Shown here one piece after another: positions 36,213-45,813 of a DNA stretch of 64,000 bases. A model generated the notes under the pieces. That model saw nothing but the letters and a program-made list of their open reading frames with translations, was not told the origin of the DNA and did no database searches. The stretch comes from VAZQ01 sp963807865 (GTDB lineage Bacteria; Pseudomonadota; Alphaproteobacteria; Rhizobiales; Xanthobacteraceae): the NCBI GenBank assembly GCA_963807865.1, contig CAWEDK010000016.1, forward strand, positions 169,085 to 233,084. Direction: 5' to 3'. The position numbers were made by a program, and so were the translations under genes. Numbering within the stretch: the first letter of the stretch is position 1; every line of letters begins with the position of its first letter.

Positions 36213-37532
36213 TTAGCCGCCCAGGACAGCCGGCAACCATGTGGCGACCGCCGGTATGAAAAAGATCAGCGCCAGGACGATCACGCTCATCGCAATGTAT
36301 GGCAACGATGCCATGTAAATTTGATTTATGGTGATCGATGGAGGCGCCACTCCTTTCATCGTAAAGAGCAGCAGTCCGAACGGCGGCGTGAGCAGGCCGA
36401 GCTGCATACAAATCAGAAACAGAACGCCAAACCAAATCGGCTCGATGCCATAACGCTGCACCAGCGGCATGAAGAACGGCAAGGTGATCAGCATCATGCT
36501 GACCTGATCGACGAAACAGCCGAGAAACAGCAAGACCAGAAGCATCGCGATCACAAGCATCGTCACCGACAGATCGAGGCCCGTGACCAGCCCGATCAGA
36601 CCGTTGACGACGCCCGAAAAGCTCAGCACCTGCGCAAATGTCGTCGCACCCACGATGATGAACAGGATGGTCCCCGAGACCGCGACCGTGCCGGTGAGCG
36701 CCTTCATCAGATTGGCGAAGGTCAGGCTGCGATAGACCCCGGCGGCGACGATCGTGCCGGCAGCGCCGAGCGCGGCAGCTTCGGTAGGCGTCGCCCAGCC
36801 GCGCGTCATCGCGCCGACCACGAGCGCGAAAATGAACACGAGAGGCAGCACATGGGTGAAAAACGGCACCCAGCGCGCGGCGCCCACGGGGGCAGCTTCC
36901 AGCGGCTCGTCCGGCGCCAGCGCCGGGTTCGCGGTCGCACGAATGATGATGTAGGCGACGAACATGACACTCAGGATGAGGCCCGGCACGATGCCCCCGA
37001 TCAGCAGTCCGGAAATCGAGATGCCCGCGAGGCTGCCGAGCAGCACCGTGAGTGCCGACGGCGGGATCAGCATGTCCACGCCGCCGATGCCCATGATCGG
37101 CCCCATCGCCATCCGCGGCTCGTAGCCGCGCTGCAGCATGGCCGGCAGCATCAGCCCTCCGAGCAGCGCGGTGGTCGCGATGGTCGAGCCCGAGATCGCC
37201 GAGAATACCGTACCGGCGACGATCGCGATGACGGCAAGCCGTCCCGGCACACGGCGGATGAGCACGGCGAAGGCATCGATCGCCTTGATCGCCAGGCCAG
37301 TATGGAACAGGACCTCGCCCATCAGCACGAAGAATGGAATCGGGGTGAGCGAGAAGCTCGTGATCGACTGCACAGCGTTGCGGGCGAGTTGCGCGAGCCC
37401 CGGCTCTCCGCCGAGGAACAGCCACGCGCCCACGACGTTGAGCGCGAGGAACGCAAACGCAACCGGCAGGCCGAGGCTCATGACCGCGACCAGACCGCCG
37501 AACAACAGCAGGCTTCCCTCGACCCAGGTCAT
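36213..37532 (-). CDS. dctM: TRAP transporter large permease (DctM)
   Basis: This 439-residue protein is a DctM-type subunit with about 12 membrane segments. Marks include PFFVLMGEVLFHTGLA, GTVFSAISGSTIATTALLGGLMLPAML, and the C-terminal GLLTPPFGLLLF. It carries out ion-coupled uptake with DctQ and DctP. It starts 9 bp after dctQ ends and ends 8 bp from the convergent gene at 36204. Confidence 0.92.
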   Translation of the reverse strand: MTWVEGSLLLFGGLVAVMSLGLPVAFAFLALNVVGAWLFLGGEPGLAQLARNAVQSITSFSLTPIPFFVLMGEVLFHTGLAIKAIDAFAVLIRRVPGRLAVIAIVAGTVFSAISGSTIATTALLGGLMLPAMLQRGYEPRMAMGPIMGIGGVDMLIPPSALTVLLGSLAGISISGLLIGGIVPGLILSVMFVAYIIIRATANPALAPDEPLEAAPVGAARWVPFFTHVLPLVFIFALVVGAMTRGWATPTEAAALGAAGTIVAAGVYRSLTFANLMKALTGTVAVSGTILFIIVGATTFAQVLSFSGVVNGLIGLVTGLDLSVTMLVIAMLLVLLFLGCFVDQVSMMLITLPFFMPLVQRYGIEPIWFGVLFLICMQLGLLTPPFGLLLFTMKGVAPPSITINQIYMASLPYIAMSVIVLALIFFIPAVATWLPAVLGG

Positions 37533-37541
37533 GGCCGTCCC

Positions 37542-38057
37542 TTAGCCCACCGATGTCGCCTCAATCCGCCGGGCGCGCGCACCCGACATCAGGCGCTGGA
37601 AGCGGAACACGAACTCGATCGCCAGCAACGCGAACGCGATCGGCAACGGCGCAAGCAGCCACCATTCCGGGAACACCAGGTTCTTGATCGTGATCGCGCC
37701 GAGCCGCGCACTGTCGTAGGTCATGGCCGCGCCGTAGCGCACCAGCACCAGACTCACCAGGAAGCCCAGCACGTCGCCAGCCGCCTCCATCAGCCAGGCC
37801 ACGCGCGACGGCATGAGCGTGAGGATGATGTCGAGCCGCACATGCTGACCGCGCCGCAGGAGCCACGGCGCGGCGAGCAGCGTGATCAGGTAGAGCGCAT
37901 ACTCGGAGACCTCGTTCGACCACGAGATGCCGCCGCGCGTGAGATTGCGCAGAACAATGTCGGCGGTGACCATGACCACCATCGCCAGCAGGATCAGCGC
38001 CGCCAGCATGGCGAGCGCGTCGAGCAGGCGGCCGAAGGCGCTGGACAGCCGTGTCAT
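37542..38057 (-). CDS. dctQ: TRAP transporter small permease (DctQ)
   Basis: This 171-residue protein has four membrane segments in the DctQ pattern, with the conserved ISWSNEVSEYALYLITLLAAPWLLRRGQHVRLDI in the middle. It is the small membrane partner of DctM. A 172-bp composite palindrome separates it from dctP. Confidence 0.9.
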   Translation of the reverse strand: MTRLSSAFGRLLDALAMLAALILLAMVVMVTADIVLRNLTRGGISWSNEVSEYALYLITLLAAPWLLRRGQHVRLDIILTLMPSRVAWLMEAAGDVLGFLVSLVLVRYGAAMTYDSARLGAITIKNLVFPEWWLLAPLPIAFALLAIEFVFRFQRLMSGARARRIEATSVG

Positions 38058-38076
38058 ACGCAGCCGCCCGTTCCGC

Positions 38077-38248
38077 CCTCATCCTGAGGAGCGCCACCCG
38101 ATCCCGGGTTTACCCGGGATCGGGCATTCAGAATCGCAAGTCGAGTAAACTCGACTTGCGTGGCGCGTCTCGAAGGATGGCGGCGGGCACCGAACGTGCG
38201 GCCATGCTGCGAGACGCGTTGCTGCGCAACGCTCCTCAGCATGAGGCC
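38077..38248. repeat. Composite palindrome: CCTCAT-CTGAGGAGC element, copy 3, carrying two extra hairpins
   Basis: The outer arms CCTCATCCTGAGGAGC and GCTCCTCAGCATGAGG match copies at 7109 and 20663. One arm holds an insert at about 38091-38166 with two perfect 12-bp hairpins, CCCGATCCCGGG (38097) and CGCAAGTCGAGT (38135), framed by GCGCCA and TGGCGC. Their apical segments GTTTAC and GTAAAC are complementary. It sits between dctP and dctQ. Confidence 0.8.
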
Positions 38249-38274
38249 GGACGGGACCGGCATGGGCCGACGAA

Positions 38275-39231
38275 TCAATTGCCCGCCAGTTGCCGCAGCT
38301 TCGGTCCGCTTTCCGGAGCCCGCTTGATGACCGACTGCCAGGCGACGTCGTTGGCCTTGTCGAGGAACGCCTTCGATGCGGCTGCGCCGAAATCGAGCGC
38401 CTGGATGCCGGCGGCAGCCTGCCGTTCGCGCTCGGCCTTGATCACCGCGACCTTCTCGCTGTCGAGGCCTTCGAGCCATAGCGCGGCGTCGTTGAGAACC
38501 TTGCGCTGTGCGTCGTTCAAACTCTTCCAGGCGTCGAGGTTGACCAGCACGTTGACCTCGACGCTGTAGAAGGCCGGCTCCATGCGAAATTTGGTCACCT
38601 TCTCCCAGCCGAGATCGAAGATGCCGGTCACCGGCCACCCGTAGCCGTCGGCAACGCCGCGCTCGAGCGCGGTGTAGACCTCGCCCGGCGCCGTCGTGAC
38701 CGGCGTGCCGCCGAGCGCCTCGACGATGTCCCTGTACACCGGCGTGACGCGGATCTTGAGACCCGTGAAATCGATCTTGTCGATCTTCTTGTTCAGGTAG
38801 ATGTGGAACGGCACATTGTGGAACTGCCGCGCCAGATACTGCGAATTGAGCTTCTGGTTGTGGAGCTGGTTGATGTACTCCCACGTGCCGTTCTTGCGCT
38901 GCTCGCTCATCGGCTTGCCGTTGAGCTTGAAGCCGTCCGCCTCGGGCATCAGATTGGTGTAGAACGCGCCGGTCACGTTCGCGATGTCGACCACGCGTGT
39001 ACGCACCGCGTTGCCGACCTCGAACGGCGGTATCGCGCGCGGTCCGCCGATATAGTTGATCTTGATGATGCCTTTGCCGTCGGTGTTCACTTTCTCGATG
39101 AATCGCTCGAAATTCTTCGAGAATTCGGTACCCTCGGCGAAGGAGGAGACGGCGCGCAGGGTAATTTCCTGGGCGGAGGCTGTGGACGTCAAAAATAGGG
39201 CCGCAAAGCCCGCGACCAGCGTCGAACGCAT
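38275..39231 (-). CDS. dctP: TRAP transporter substrate-binding protein (DctP)
   Basis: This 318-residue periplasmic receptor has a signal peptide (MRSTLVAGFAALFLTSTASA) and a DctP domain: GTEFSKNFERFIEKVN, GVADGYGWPVTGIFDLGWEKVTKF, and the carboxylate-binding Arg region LKIRVTPVYRDIVEALGGTPV. GGAGGGAGGA precedes the ATG at 39231. It leads the dctP-dctQ-dctM operon. Its ligand is probably a small acid; the enzymes around it (flavoprotein, 2-oxoacid oxidoreductase, UbiD) would fit an aromatic or keto acid, by context only. Confidence 0.9.
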   Translation of the reverse strand: MRSTLVAGFAALFLTSTASAQEITLRAVSSFAEGTEFSKNFERFIEKVNTDGKGIIKINYIGGPRAIPPFEVGNAVRTRVVDIANVTGAFYTNLMPEADGFKLNGKPMSEQRKNGTWEYINQLHNQKLNSQYLARQFHNVPFHIYLNKKIDKIDFTGLKIRVTPVYRDIVEALGGTPVTTAPGEVYTALERGVADGYGWPVTGIFDLGWEKVTKFRMEPAFYSVEVNVLVNLDAWKSLNDAQRKVLNDAALWLEGLDSEKVAVIKAERERQAAAGIQALDFGAAASKAFLDKANDVAWQSVIKRAPESGPKLRQLAGN

Positions 39232-39342
39232 GATTTTCCTCCCTCCGGCCGACCGGAAGCCTGTCGGCAATGGGTGCTGTTCCATATAATCGGGGTGCAC
39301 GGCCCCAAGTCAATTGCGGCCGGGGGAGCAAGAGGACGCACG

Positions 39343-41481
39343 ATGGCGGAGCGCTCGTTCAAGGATGAAGTCGAGAAGCTCAAGCTCGGCGCCGGCGAGG
39401 TATTCCACGGCGAAGGCATCCTCGCGGTCACCAAGGCATTGCTGCAGTCGGGCGTATCTTACGTGTCGGGCTATCAGGGCGCGCCGATCTCGCACCTCGT
39501 CGACGTGATGGCGGATGCCAACGACATCCTGCAAGAGCTCGGCATCCGCTTCGAGGCGAGCGCCAACGAGGCGGCGGCCGCCGCCGCGCTGGCGGCGTCG
39601 GTCAACTATCCGCTGCGTGGCGCCGCGACCTTCAAGGCCACCGTCGGCACCAACGTGGCGTCCGACGCACTCGCCAATCTCGCCTCCAGCGGCGTCACCG
39701 GCGGCGCGCTCATTATCGTGGGCGAGGACTATGGCGAGGGCTCGTCAATCATGCAGGAGCGCAGCCATGCGTTTGCGATGAAATCGCAAATCTGGCTCAT
39801 CGATCCGCGCCCCAACCTGCCGTCCATCGTGCGCGCGGTCGAGAAGAGCTTCGAGTTGTCGGAAGCCTCGAATACGCCGGTAATGCTGGAGCTGCGCATC
39901 CGCGCCTGCCATGTCTACGGCAGCTTTTCGGCGAGCGACAACGTGCGGCCCGCCTTCACGCTCAAGGACGCGCTGGAGAATCCCAGACGCGACACCAACC
40001 GCATCGTGCTGCCGCCCGCGAGCTACCTGCACGAGAAAGAGAAGATCGAGAAGCGCTGGCCGGCCGCCGTGCGCTTCATCCAGGAGCACAAGCTCAACGA
40101 ATTCTTCGACGGCGATGCGGACGACATCGGCATCGTCATGCAGGGCGGCATGTACAACACCGCGCTGCGCGCGCTCGAAGTGCTGGGGCTCGCCGACGTG
40201 TTCGGCGCAAGCCGCATTCCGCTCTACGTGCTCAACGTCACCTACCCGCTGATCGACGCCGAGTTCGTGCGTTTCTGCGCCGGCAAACGGGCGATCCTGA
40301 TCATCGAGGAAGGCCAGCCGGAATTCATCGAGCAGAGCGTCAACACCATCCTGCGGCGCGCCGACGTCCAGACCCGCATCGAGGGCAAGAGCATGCTGCC
40401 GATGGCCGGCGAGTATACCGGCGGCGTCATGAAGGAGGGCGTGCGGAAGTTCGTTGCGAAGTATCGGCCGGATTTGCTCGATCGCAATGCCGAAAGCTTG
40501 GATCACGGCCTCGCCAACGCCAAGAGCATGATCGCCGGCAAGGTGCATGGCCGGCCGCCGTCGTTCTGCACCGGCTGTCCGGAGCGTCCGATCTTCGCCG
40601 CAATGAAGCTCGTCGAGCGCGAACTCGGAGCCCATCACATCAGTTGCGACATCGGCTGCCACCTGTTCTCGGTGCTGCCGCCATTCAATCTCGGCAACTC
40701 GACCATGGGCTACGGGCTCGGCGGTGCGGGCGCATCGGCGCTCAATGTGGCGGCCGGAAAGCGGGCCATCGCGCTCGTCGGCGACGGCGGCTTCTGGCAC
40801 AACGGGCTCGCCTCGAGCGTCGGCAACGCCGTCTTCAACAAGAGCGACAACGTCATGATCGTGGTCGATAACGGCTATTCGGCCGCGACCGGCGGGCAGG
40901 ACGTGTTGTCCTCGGCCGCCGACAACCGCCTGCGCTCGACCAGGAACCCGATCGAGAAGGCGGTGCGCGGCGTCGGCGTCAACTGGGTGCGCACGCTCAC
41001 GCACACCTATGACATCGCCAAAATGCGCGACACGCTCAAGGAGGCGCTCACCACCGCGGCAAAGGGCCCGAAAATCATCATCGCACAATCCGAGTGCATG
41101 CTGAACAAGCAGCGCCGCGAGCGGCCGCTGATGCGCAAACGCATGGCGGACGGCGGGCGCGTGGTGCGCGAGCGGTTCGGCGTCGATGCCGATACCTGCA
41201 CGGGCGATCATTCCTGCATCCGGCTGTCAGGCTGCCCGTCGCTCACGTTGGCGCCCAATCCGGATCCGTTGCGGCGCGAGCCCGTCACCAAGGTGATCAA
41301 CTCCTGCGTCGGATGCGGGCTGTGCGGCGAGGTCGCACACGCGGCAGTGCTGTGTCCATCGTTCTATCGCGCCTCGGTCATCGCCAATCCGAACCGCTGG
41401 GACCGTTTCAAGGCGAAGCTGCGCGATGCAGTGATCGGCTGGCTGCAGCGGCGCATGGACCCTAGGCCGGCGGCCGCATAA
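39343..41481 (+). CDS. iorA: Indolepyruvate:ferredoxin oxidoreductase-like alpha subunit
   Basis: This 712-residue protein joins a pyrimidine domain (GEGILAVTKALLQSGVSYVSGYQGAP), a PP domain binding thiamine diphosphate (LVGDGGFWHNGLASSVGNAVFNKSDNVMIVVDNGYSAATGGQD), and a C-terminal ferredoxin-like part with CTGDHSC and CVGCGLCGEVAHAAVLCPS. An extra Cys cluster, FCTGCPERP, is typical of IorA. It would oxidatively decarboxylate an aryl 2-oxoacid to its acyl-CoA, passing electrons to ferredoxin. The ATG at 39343 follows GGGGGAG and AGAGGA. The beta gene begins 5 bp after its stop. The second cluster has one unusual spacing, so cluster count is uncertain. Confidence 0.87.
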   Translation: MAERSFKDEVEKLKLGAGEVFHGEGILAVTKALLQSGVSYVSGYQGAPISHLVDVMADANDILQELGIRFEASANEAAAAAALAASVNYPLRGAATFKATVGTNVASDALANLASSGVTGGALIIVGEDYGEGSSIMQERSHAFAMKSQIWLIDPRPNLPSIVRAVEKSFELSEASNTPVMLELRIRACHVYGSFSASDNVRPAFTLKDALENPRRDTNRIVLPPASYLHEKEKIEKRWPAAVRFIQEHKLNEFFDGDADDIGIVMQGGMYNTALRALEVLGLADVFGASRIPLYVLNVTYPLIDAEFVRFCAGKRAILIIEEGQPEFIEQSVNTILRRADVQTRIEGKSMLPMAGEYTGGVMKEGVRKFVAKYRPDLLDRNAESLDHGLANAKSMIAGKVHGRPPSFCTGCPERPIFAAMKLVERELGAHHISCDIGCHLFSVLPPFNLGNSTMGYGLGGAGASALNVAAGKRAIALVGDGGFWHNGLASSVGNAVFNKSDNVMIVVDNGYSAATGGQDVLSSAADNRLRSTRNPIEKAVRGVGVNWVRTLTHTYDIAKMRDTLKEALTTAAKGPKIIIAQSECMLNKQRRERPLMRKRMADGGRVVRERFGVDADTCTGDHSCIRLSGCPSLTLAPNPDPLRREPVTKVINSCVGCGLCGEVAHAAVLCPSFYRASVIANPNRWDRFKAKLRDAVIGWLQRRMDPRPAAA

Positions 41482-41486
41482 ACACG

Positions 41487-43033
41487 ATGGACGCAAGGGT
41501 GACACCGGTCCGCCCGATCACCATCGCCGTACTCGCGCTCGGTGGCGAGGGCGGCGGCGTGCTGGCAGACTGGATCGTCGATCTGGCGCAGCATGGCGGC
41601 TACCTGGCGCAGACCACCTCCATTCCAGGCGTGGCGCAGCGCACCGGCGCGACCATCTACTACGTCGAACTCTTTCCCAAGCTGGCTGCGCAAGCCGCGG
41701 GCCGCGACCCGGTCCTTTCGCTGTTGCCGATGCCGGGCGACGTCGACATCGTGCTCGCCTCCGAGTTGATGGAAGCGGCGCGGGCCGTCGAGCGCGGCTT
41801 CGTCACGCCCGACCGCACGTTATTGATCGCCTCGACGCACCGGGTGTTTGCGATGACCGAGAAGGTCGCGCTCGCCGACGGCCGTGCGGATGCCGACGCG
41901 CTCTTGTCAGGATGCCGCGCCGCCGCGAGCCGGATCATCGCCTTCGACATGGCGGCGCTCGCCGAGGCGACCGGCAGCGCCTTGAGCGCAGTGCTGTTCG
42001 GAGCGCTCGCGGGCTGCGCGCGCGCTGCCGTTCCAGCGGATGGCCTTCGAGGCGGCAATCCGCCGCGGGGGCGTTGGCGTCAAACACCAGTCTCGCGGCG
42101 TTCGGCGCCGGATTCGAGGCGGCGAGTGCGGGCGATGGTCCGGCGGCGGTGCATCGCGAAGCCGAAGGCGGCAAGTATGCCGCACCGCCGATCGTGCAGG
42201 GTTTGTTGCGAGAGGCGGAACGCAATTTCCCGGCGGCCGTGCTGCCGGTGGTCGCGGCCGGCATCGAGCGATTATGCGACTACCAGGACGCCGACTACGC
42301 CAGGGAGTACCTTTCGCGCCTCGCGCCATTGCGCGACATCGAACGGCAGCACGGCGATGGTTCCGGCCGCGTGCTCGACGAAGCCGCCCGGCAGCTTGCG
42401 CTCGGCATGAGCTATGAGGACACCGTCCGGGTCGCTGAACTGAAAATCCGGCCCAGCCGCTTCGCACGCGTGCGCGAGGAAGCCCAAGTCGCAGACGCGC
42501 AAATTCTCGAGATCGCCGAATTCCTCCACCCGCGCACGCAAGAGATCGCCGACACGCTGCCGGCGGGATTCGGCCGCTGGCTGCTGCGCACCGGCTGGGC
42601 ACGCTGGCTGGTCGATCGGTTCACCCGCAAGGGGCGGATCGTCAAGACGACATCGATCAGCGGGTTTTCGTTGCTGTATCTGCTCGCACGCTGCAAACCG
42701 CTACGCCGTCGATCGCTGCGCTTTGCTGCCGAGCAGGCTGCCTTGACGGCGTGGCTCGACCGCGTCGCGGAAACGGCACGATCGGACTACCCGCTGGCGT
42801 TTGAAGTTGCGCGCGCCCGCAGCCTGGTCAAGGGTTACGGCGACACCCACGAGCGCGGGAAAGCAAAATTCGACCGGCTCATGGCTCTCCTGCCCAGCTT
42901 GCGGGAACATGCGAATCCTGCCGCCTCGCTGGCGGACCTCATCAAGGCCGCGCTGGCTGATGAAGACGGTATCGCGCTGGACCAGGCGGTCGCGTCGCTC
43001 CCGGGCCGCCGGGCCGGGGCGCCGGCCAAATAG
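41487..43033 (+). pseudogene. iorB: Indolepyruvate:ferredoxin oxidoreductase-like beta subunit, two frameshifts
   Basis: The joined frames give about 514 residues, matching the long form of IorB seen in alphaproteobacteria: an N-terminal gamma-type domain (LALGGEGGGVLADWIVDLAQHGGYLAQTTS, GVAQRTGATIYYVEL) and a helical C-terminal part. Two extra bases break it. One lies near 42016-42024, where the frame should lead into LPFQRMAFEAAIRRGGVGV; the other is an A at 42082-42084 before NTSLAAFGAGFEAA. All the expected protein is present over the three frames, so sequence error is likely. It pairs with iorA. Confidence 0.82.
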
Positions 43034-43187
43034 CCAAGGTGCAAGCGGCGCACCTAACCTATGAAAGGCCATGGTGGGTTGCGCCGCATCTGGCCGGATC
43101 GGGCGAGGCTCGGATATTTCGTGGGTACCGTTGGGACAAAGATGTGTGCGCCGTGCCCGCCGAGGGCAATGCAGTCGGGCGGTCCAC

Positions 43188-44958
43188 TCAGCCGGGCAGT
43201 TCCGCCTTCAACAGGGCTTCGCGGTGGTGCTGGCGATCGGCATCGTGCCGATAGTGAAGCGTGCGCACGTATGCCTCCACTGAAAACGCTGGATCGAGCG
43301 CGAGTACGCTCCGAGCGTGCGTGGCCGCGGCCTCCTCTTCATCCATCATGGCAAAGGAGGCCGCAAGGAAGGCGTGATGGAATTGGTCGGGATGACTGAT
43401 GTGCCTGAATGATTCGACCGCCTCGCCATAGCGGCGCGCGACGAAGTACGCCCGTCCCAGATGATTCCAGTAGCGCTCTGGATGATGGGGATTGAGCCGC
43501 ATCGCTTTCCTGATCCACTCAGCACCTTTTTCCGGTTCTCCCAGCCAAGTGTATAGTTCACCCTGCTGGACAACGATCAAATCGTTGTTGGGGTTGAGCG
43601 CAACCGCACGCTGCTGATGGTACTCCGAGGCTTCGAAGTCGCCGCTCATGAGTTTCACGCCTGCAAGAATGCGGTGCACGTCGCTGTCATTGCGATCAAG
43701 AGCGAGCGCGATCTTGAGTTCGTCGTTGACGGTCTGCCAAGCGACATCACGGTCAGGCTCCCAATTGTTGATGAGCGATTGACCGACAATGCACGCGCGC
43801 CAAGCATGAGCGTGTGCATAATTGGGATCGAGCGCCAGCGCGCTTCCGACGGCCTTCTGTGCTTGCTGATTGTCCTCCAGTCGTGAACGGTGGTGAAGGA
43901 TCTTGGCGGTGAGAACGAGCTCATAAGCGGCCATGCTCTCAGTCGGTTTCCGGGCCATGGATTGAATTGCCGCGGCTTCAACCTGCCCGGGCAACGTCGC
44001 GACGATTGACGACGTCACCTCGTCCTGGATCGCGAAGATATCCTCGAGGTCCCGGTCGTAGCGCTCGGCCCAAACGTGCCGGTCTCTGCGGGCATCGATG
44101 AGCTGGACGGTAATGCGAACCCGGTTTCCGACCTTGCGTACGCTCCCCTCTACGACGTATTGGGCGTTGAGCGCGTTCGAAACCTCCTGAATGTTCACCG
44201 CCTTGCCCTTATAGACAAAGGTCGAGTTGCGAGAGATGACGAGAAACTCTCGAAAGCGGGACAACGCGGTCAGGATGTCCTCGGTCAGACCATCGGCGAA
44301 AAACTCCTGTTCGGGATCGCCGCTCATATTCGCGAATGGCAACACCGCAATCGACGGTCCGTCGGACGCCGGCAATGGTGCCTTATCCGGTGACAACGCG
44401 AGCTTGCCGCGTAACGCCGGCGAGTGTGCGGCCGTCGATCCGGTAGACCCTGACGGGCCGCGCAATGTTCTTGAGTTGTTGCGGCCCCATGTCTTCGCAA
44501 GCGAAATCAACCTTTCCCTCGACCTCCTCGTAAACTTTGCCGGAGAGGCAGATTCCGCCTGCTTCCGCGATGCCCTCGAGCCGCGCCGCGATGTTGATCC
44601 CGTCACCGTAGATGCGCGCGTCGTCGTAGATCAGGTCGCCCTGGTTGACCCCAATGCGATATTGCATGCGCCGCTCCGGATCTACGGACGCATTGCGCTC
44701 CGCCATACGCTTCTGAATCGCCACCGCGCAGTTGACGGCGTTGAGCACGCTGGCGAACTCGGCGAGGATTCCATCGCCCGCCGTATCGATCACCCTGCCG
44801 CCGAAGTTTGCGATCATCGGCAGAACGACACTCTGGTGCTCCTTGAGGTCACGTACGGTCGCCTCCTCGTTCGCCCCCATCAAACCGCTGTAGCCCGCGA
44901 TATCGGCGGCGAGGACGGCAGCCAGCTTGCGTTCAACTCGACGCGGTAAATCGGTCAT
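43188..44958 (-). pseudogene. Adenylate/guanylate cyclase (class III) with TolB-like and TPR domains, frameshifted
   Basis: The N-terminal cyclase domain (VLAADIAGYSGLMGANEE, DTAGDGILAEF, GDGINIAARLEGIAEAGG) should continue into the widespread PSIAVLPFANMSGDPEQEFFADGLTEDILTALSR region and then tetratricopeptide repeats, about 589 residues in all. One extra base near 44407-44412 splits them: after GRTLAGVTR the cyclase frame ends, while the other frame carries on with KLALSPDK. Such proteins are cytosolic cAMP/cGMP makers with a scaffold tail and are numerous in rhizobia. Confidence 0.85.
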
Positions 44959-45180
44959 TCCGAAAGCTCTAACGTCTTGAGTTTGTCAGTGGGTAACATA
45001 GTGACGCCGAACAAGACTGGCGACAGGCAGTATTACGTGGCCCGGCGCATGTCCGCTTCTCCGCAACCCGCAATCTTGTGACGGCCGGCACATCCGGGAC
45101 GAGGCGCGATCCGTAGTGTCCGGTTCATGAACGGGCGGTGGTCGCCCGAAAACAAAATCGGAACGGACGGAGACGTGCTC

Positions 45181-45419
45181 ATGCGCCAAGGTGAAAATTT
45201 CGCTGCAAACGGTTCGGCGGCCTCGCTTTTCCTGCTCGGCCGGAACAGCCGCGGCCAGTGGGTCGCGCAGGACCAGAGCGGGCGGCGCGGCGGTCTGTTC
45301 GTCAGCCAGGCGGCGGCGCTGAAATATGCTCTGTTCGAGAACGGCCGAAGCGGCCGGAACTGGTCGTCAACATCCCCGGCGTGTTCGAACTCGACCTCTC
45401 CGGGGCGGTCTTCGCCTGA
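45181..45419 (+). pseudogene. Small conserved-type hypothetical protein, frameshifted
   Basis: The sequence MRQGENFAANGSAASLFLLG, then RNSRGQWVAQDQSGRRGGLFVSQ and AAALKYALFENGR is followed, in another frame, by RPELVVNIPGVFELDLSGA to a TGA at 45417-45419. Joined it is about 78-79 residues. The break is near 45345-45350. GGAG lies 8 bp before the ATG. It resembles short uncharacterised proteins that I associate with Bradyrhizobium-like bacteria; function unknown. Confidence 0.55.
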
Positions 45420-45813
45420 TCTTCCCGGAGTTTCCCGGCCTCTTCCGTCCGAATTCGCCCCACTTCGCGCTACTTCCCCGCCTTCCGCACCGGTTCCGAC
45501 CGGCGGAAGGCGCAATCGTCGTCACCAGCCCATCAAGCCCTTCAAATTCGGGGAAATCGTTTGCCTCACCACCCTCCCGACCGCGCCGTCCGGCTGCCCA
45601 CCGGGCCGGCACTTCGCACCGCATCGATGATCCGCCATCCTGGCGGCCTGCCGCCGGTGGCTGGCATCGGCGGCAACGACGCACGATATGTCACAGGCTG
45701 GCCAAGACACATCCCATGCCCGTCGTACCCGTGCCTGATGTCGTCACCCGTCGCGCCGCCACGGCGATGTCACCTTGCGCGTCCGGCGCTTCGCCGACCG
45801 ACTGAACAGAGCC
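45420..45813. other. Intergenic region without a recognised gene
   Basis: These 394 bp are GC-rich with several open but featureless frames. I see no family similarity, clean ribosome site or long palindrome. Because the flanking genes have many indels, a small broken gene here could be missed. Confidence 0.4.

Noticed and set aside
36321..38087. 588-codon plus-strand frame over dctM and dctQ
   Set aside because: It is extremely Arg/His/Gln/Asp-rich, the typical antisense product of membrane-protein genes.
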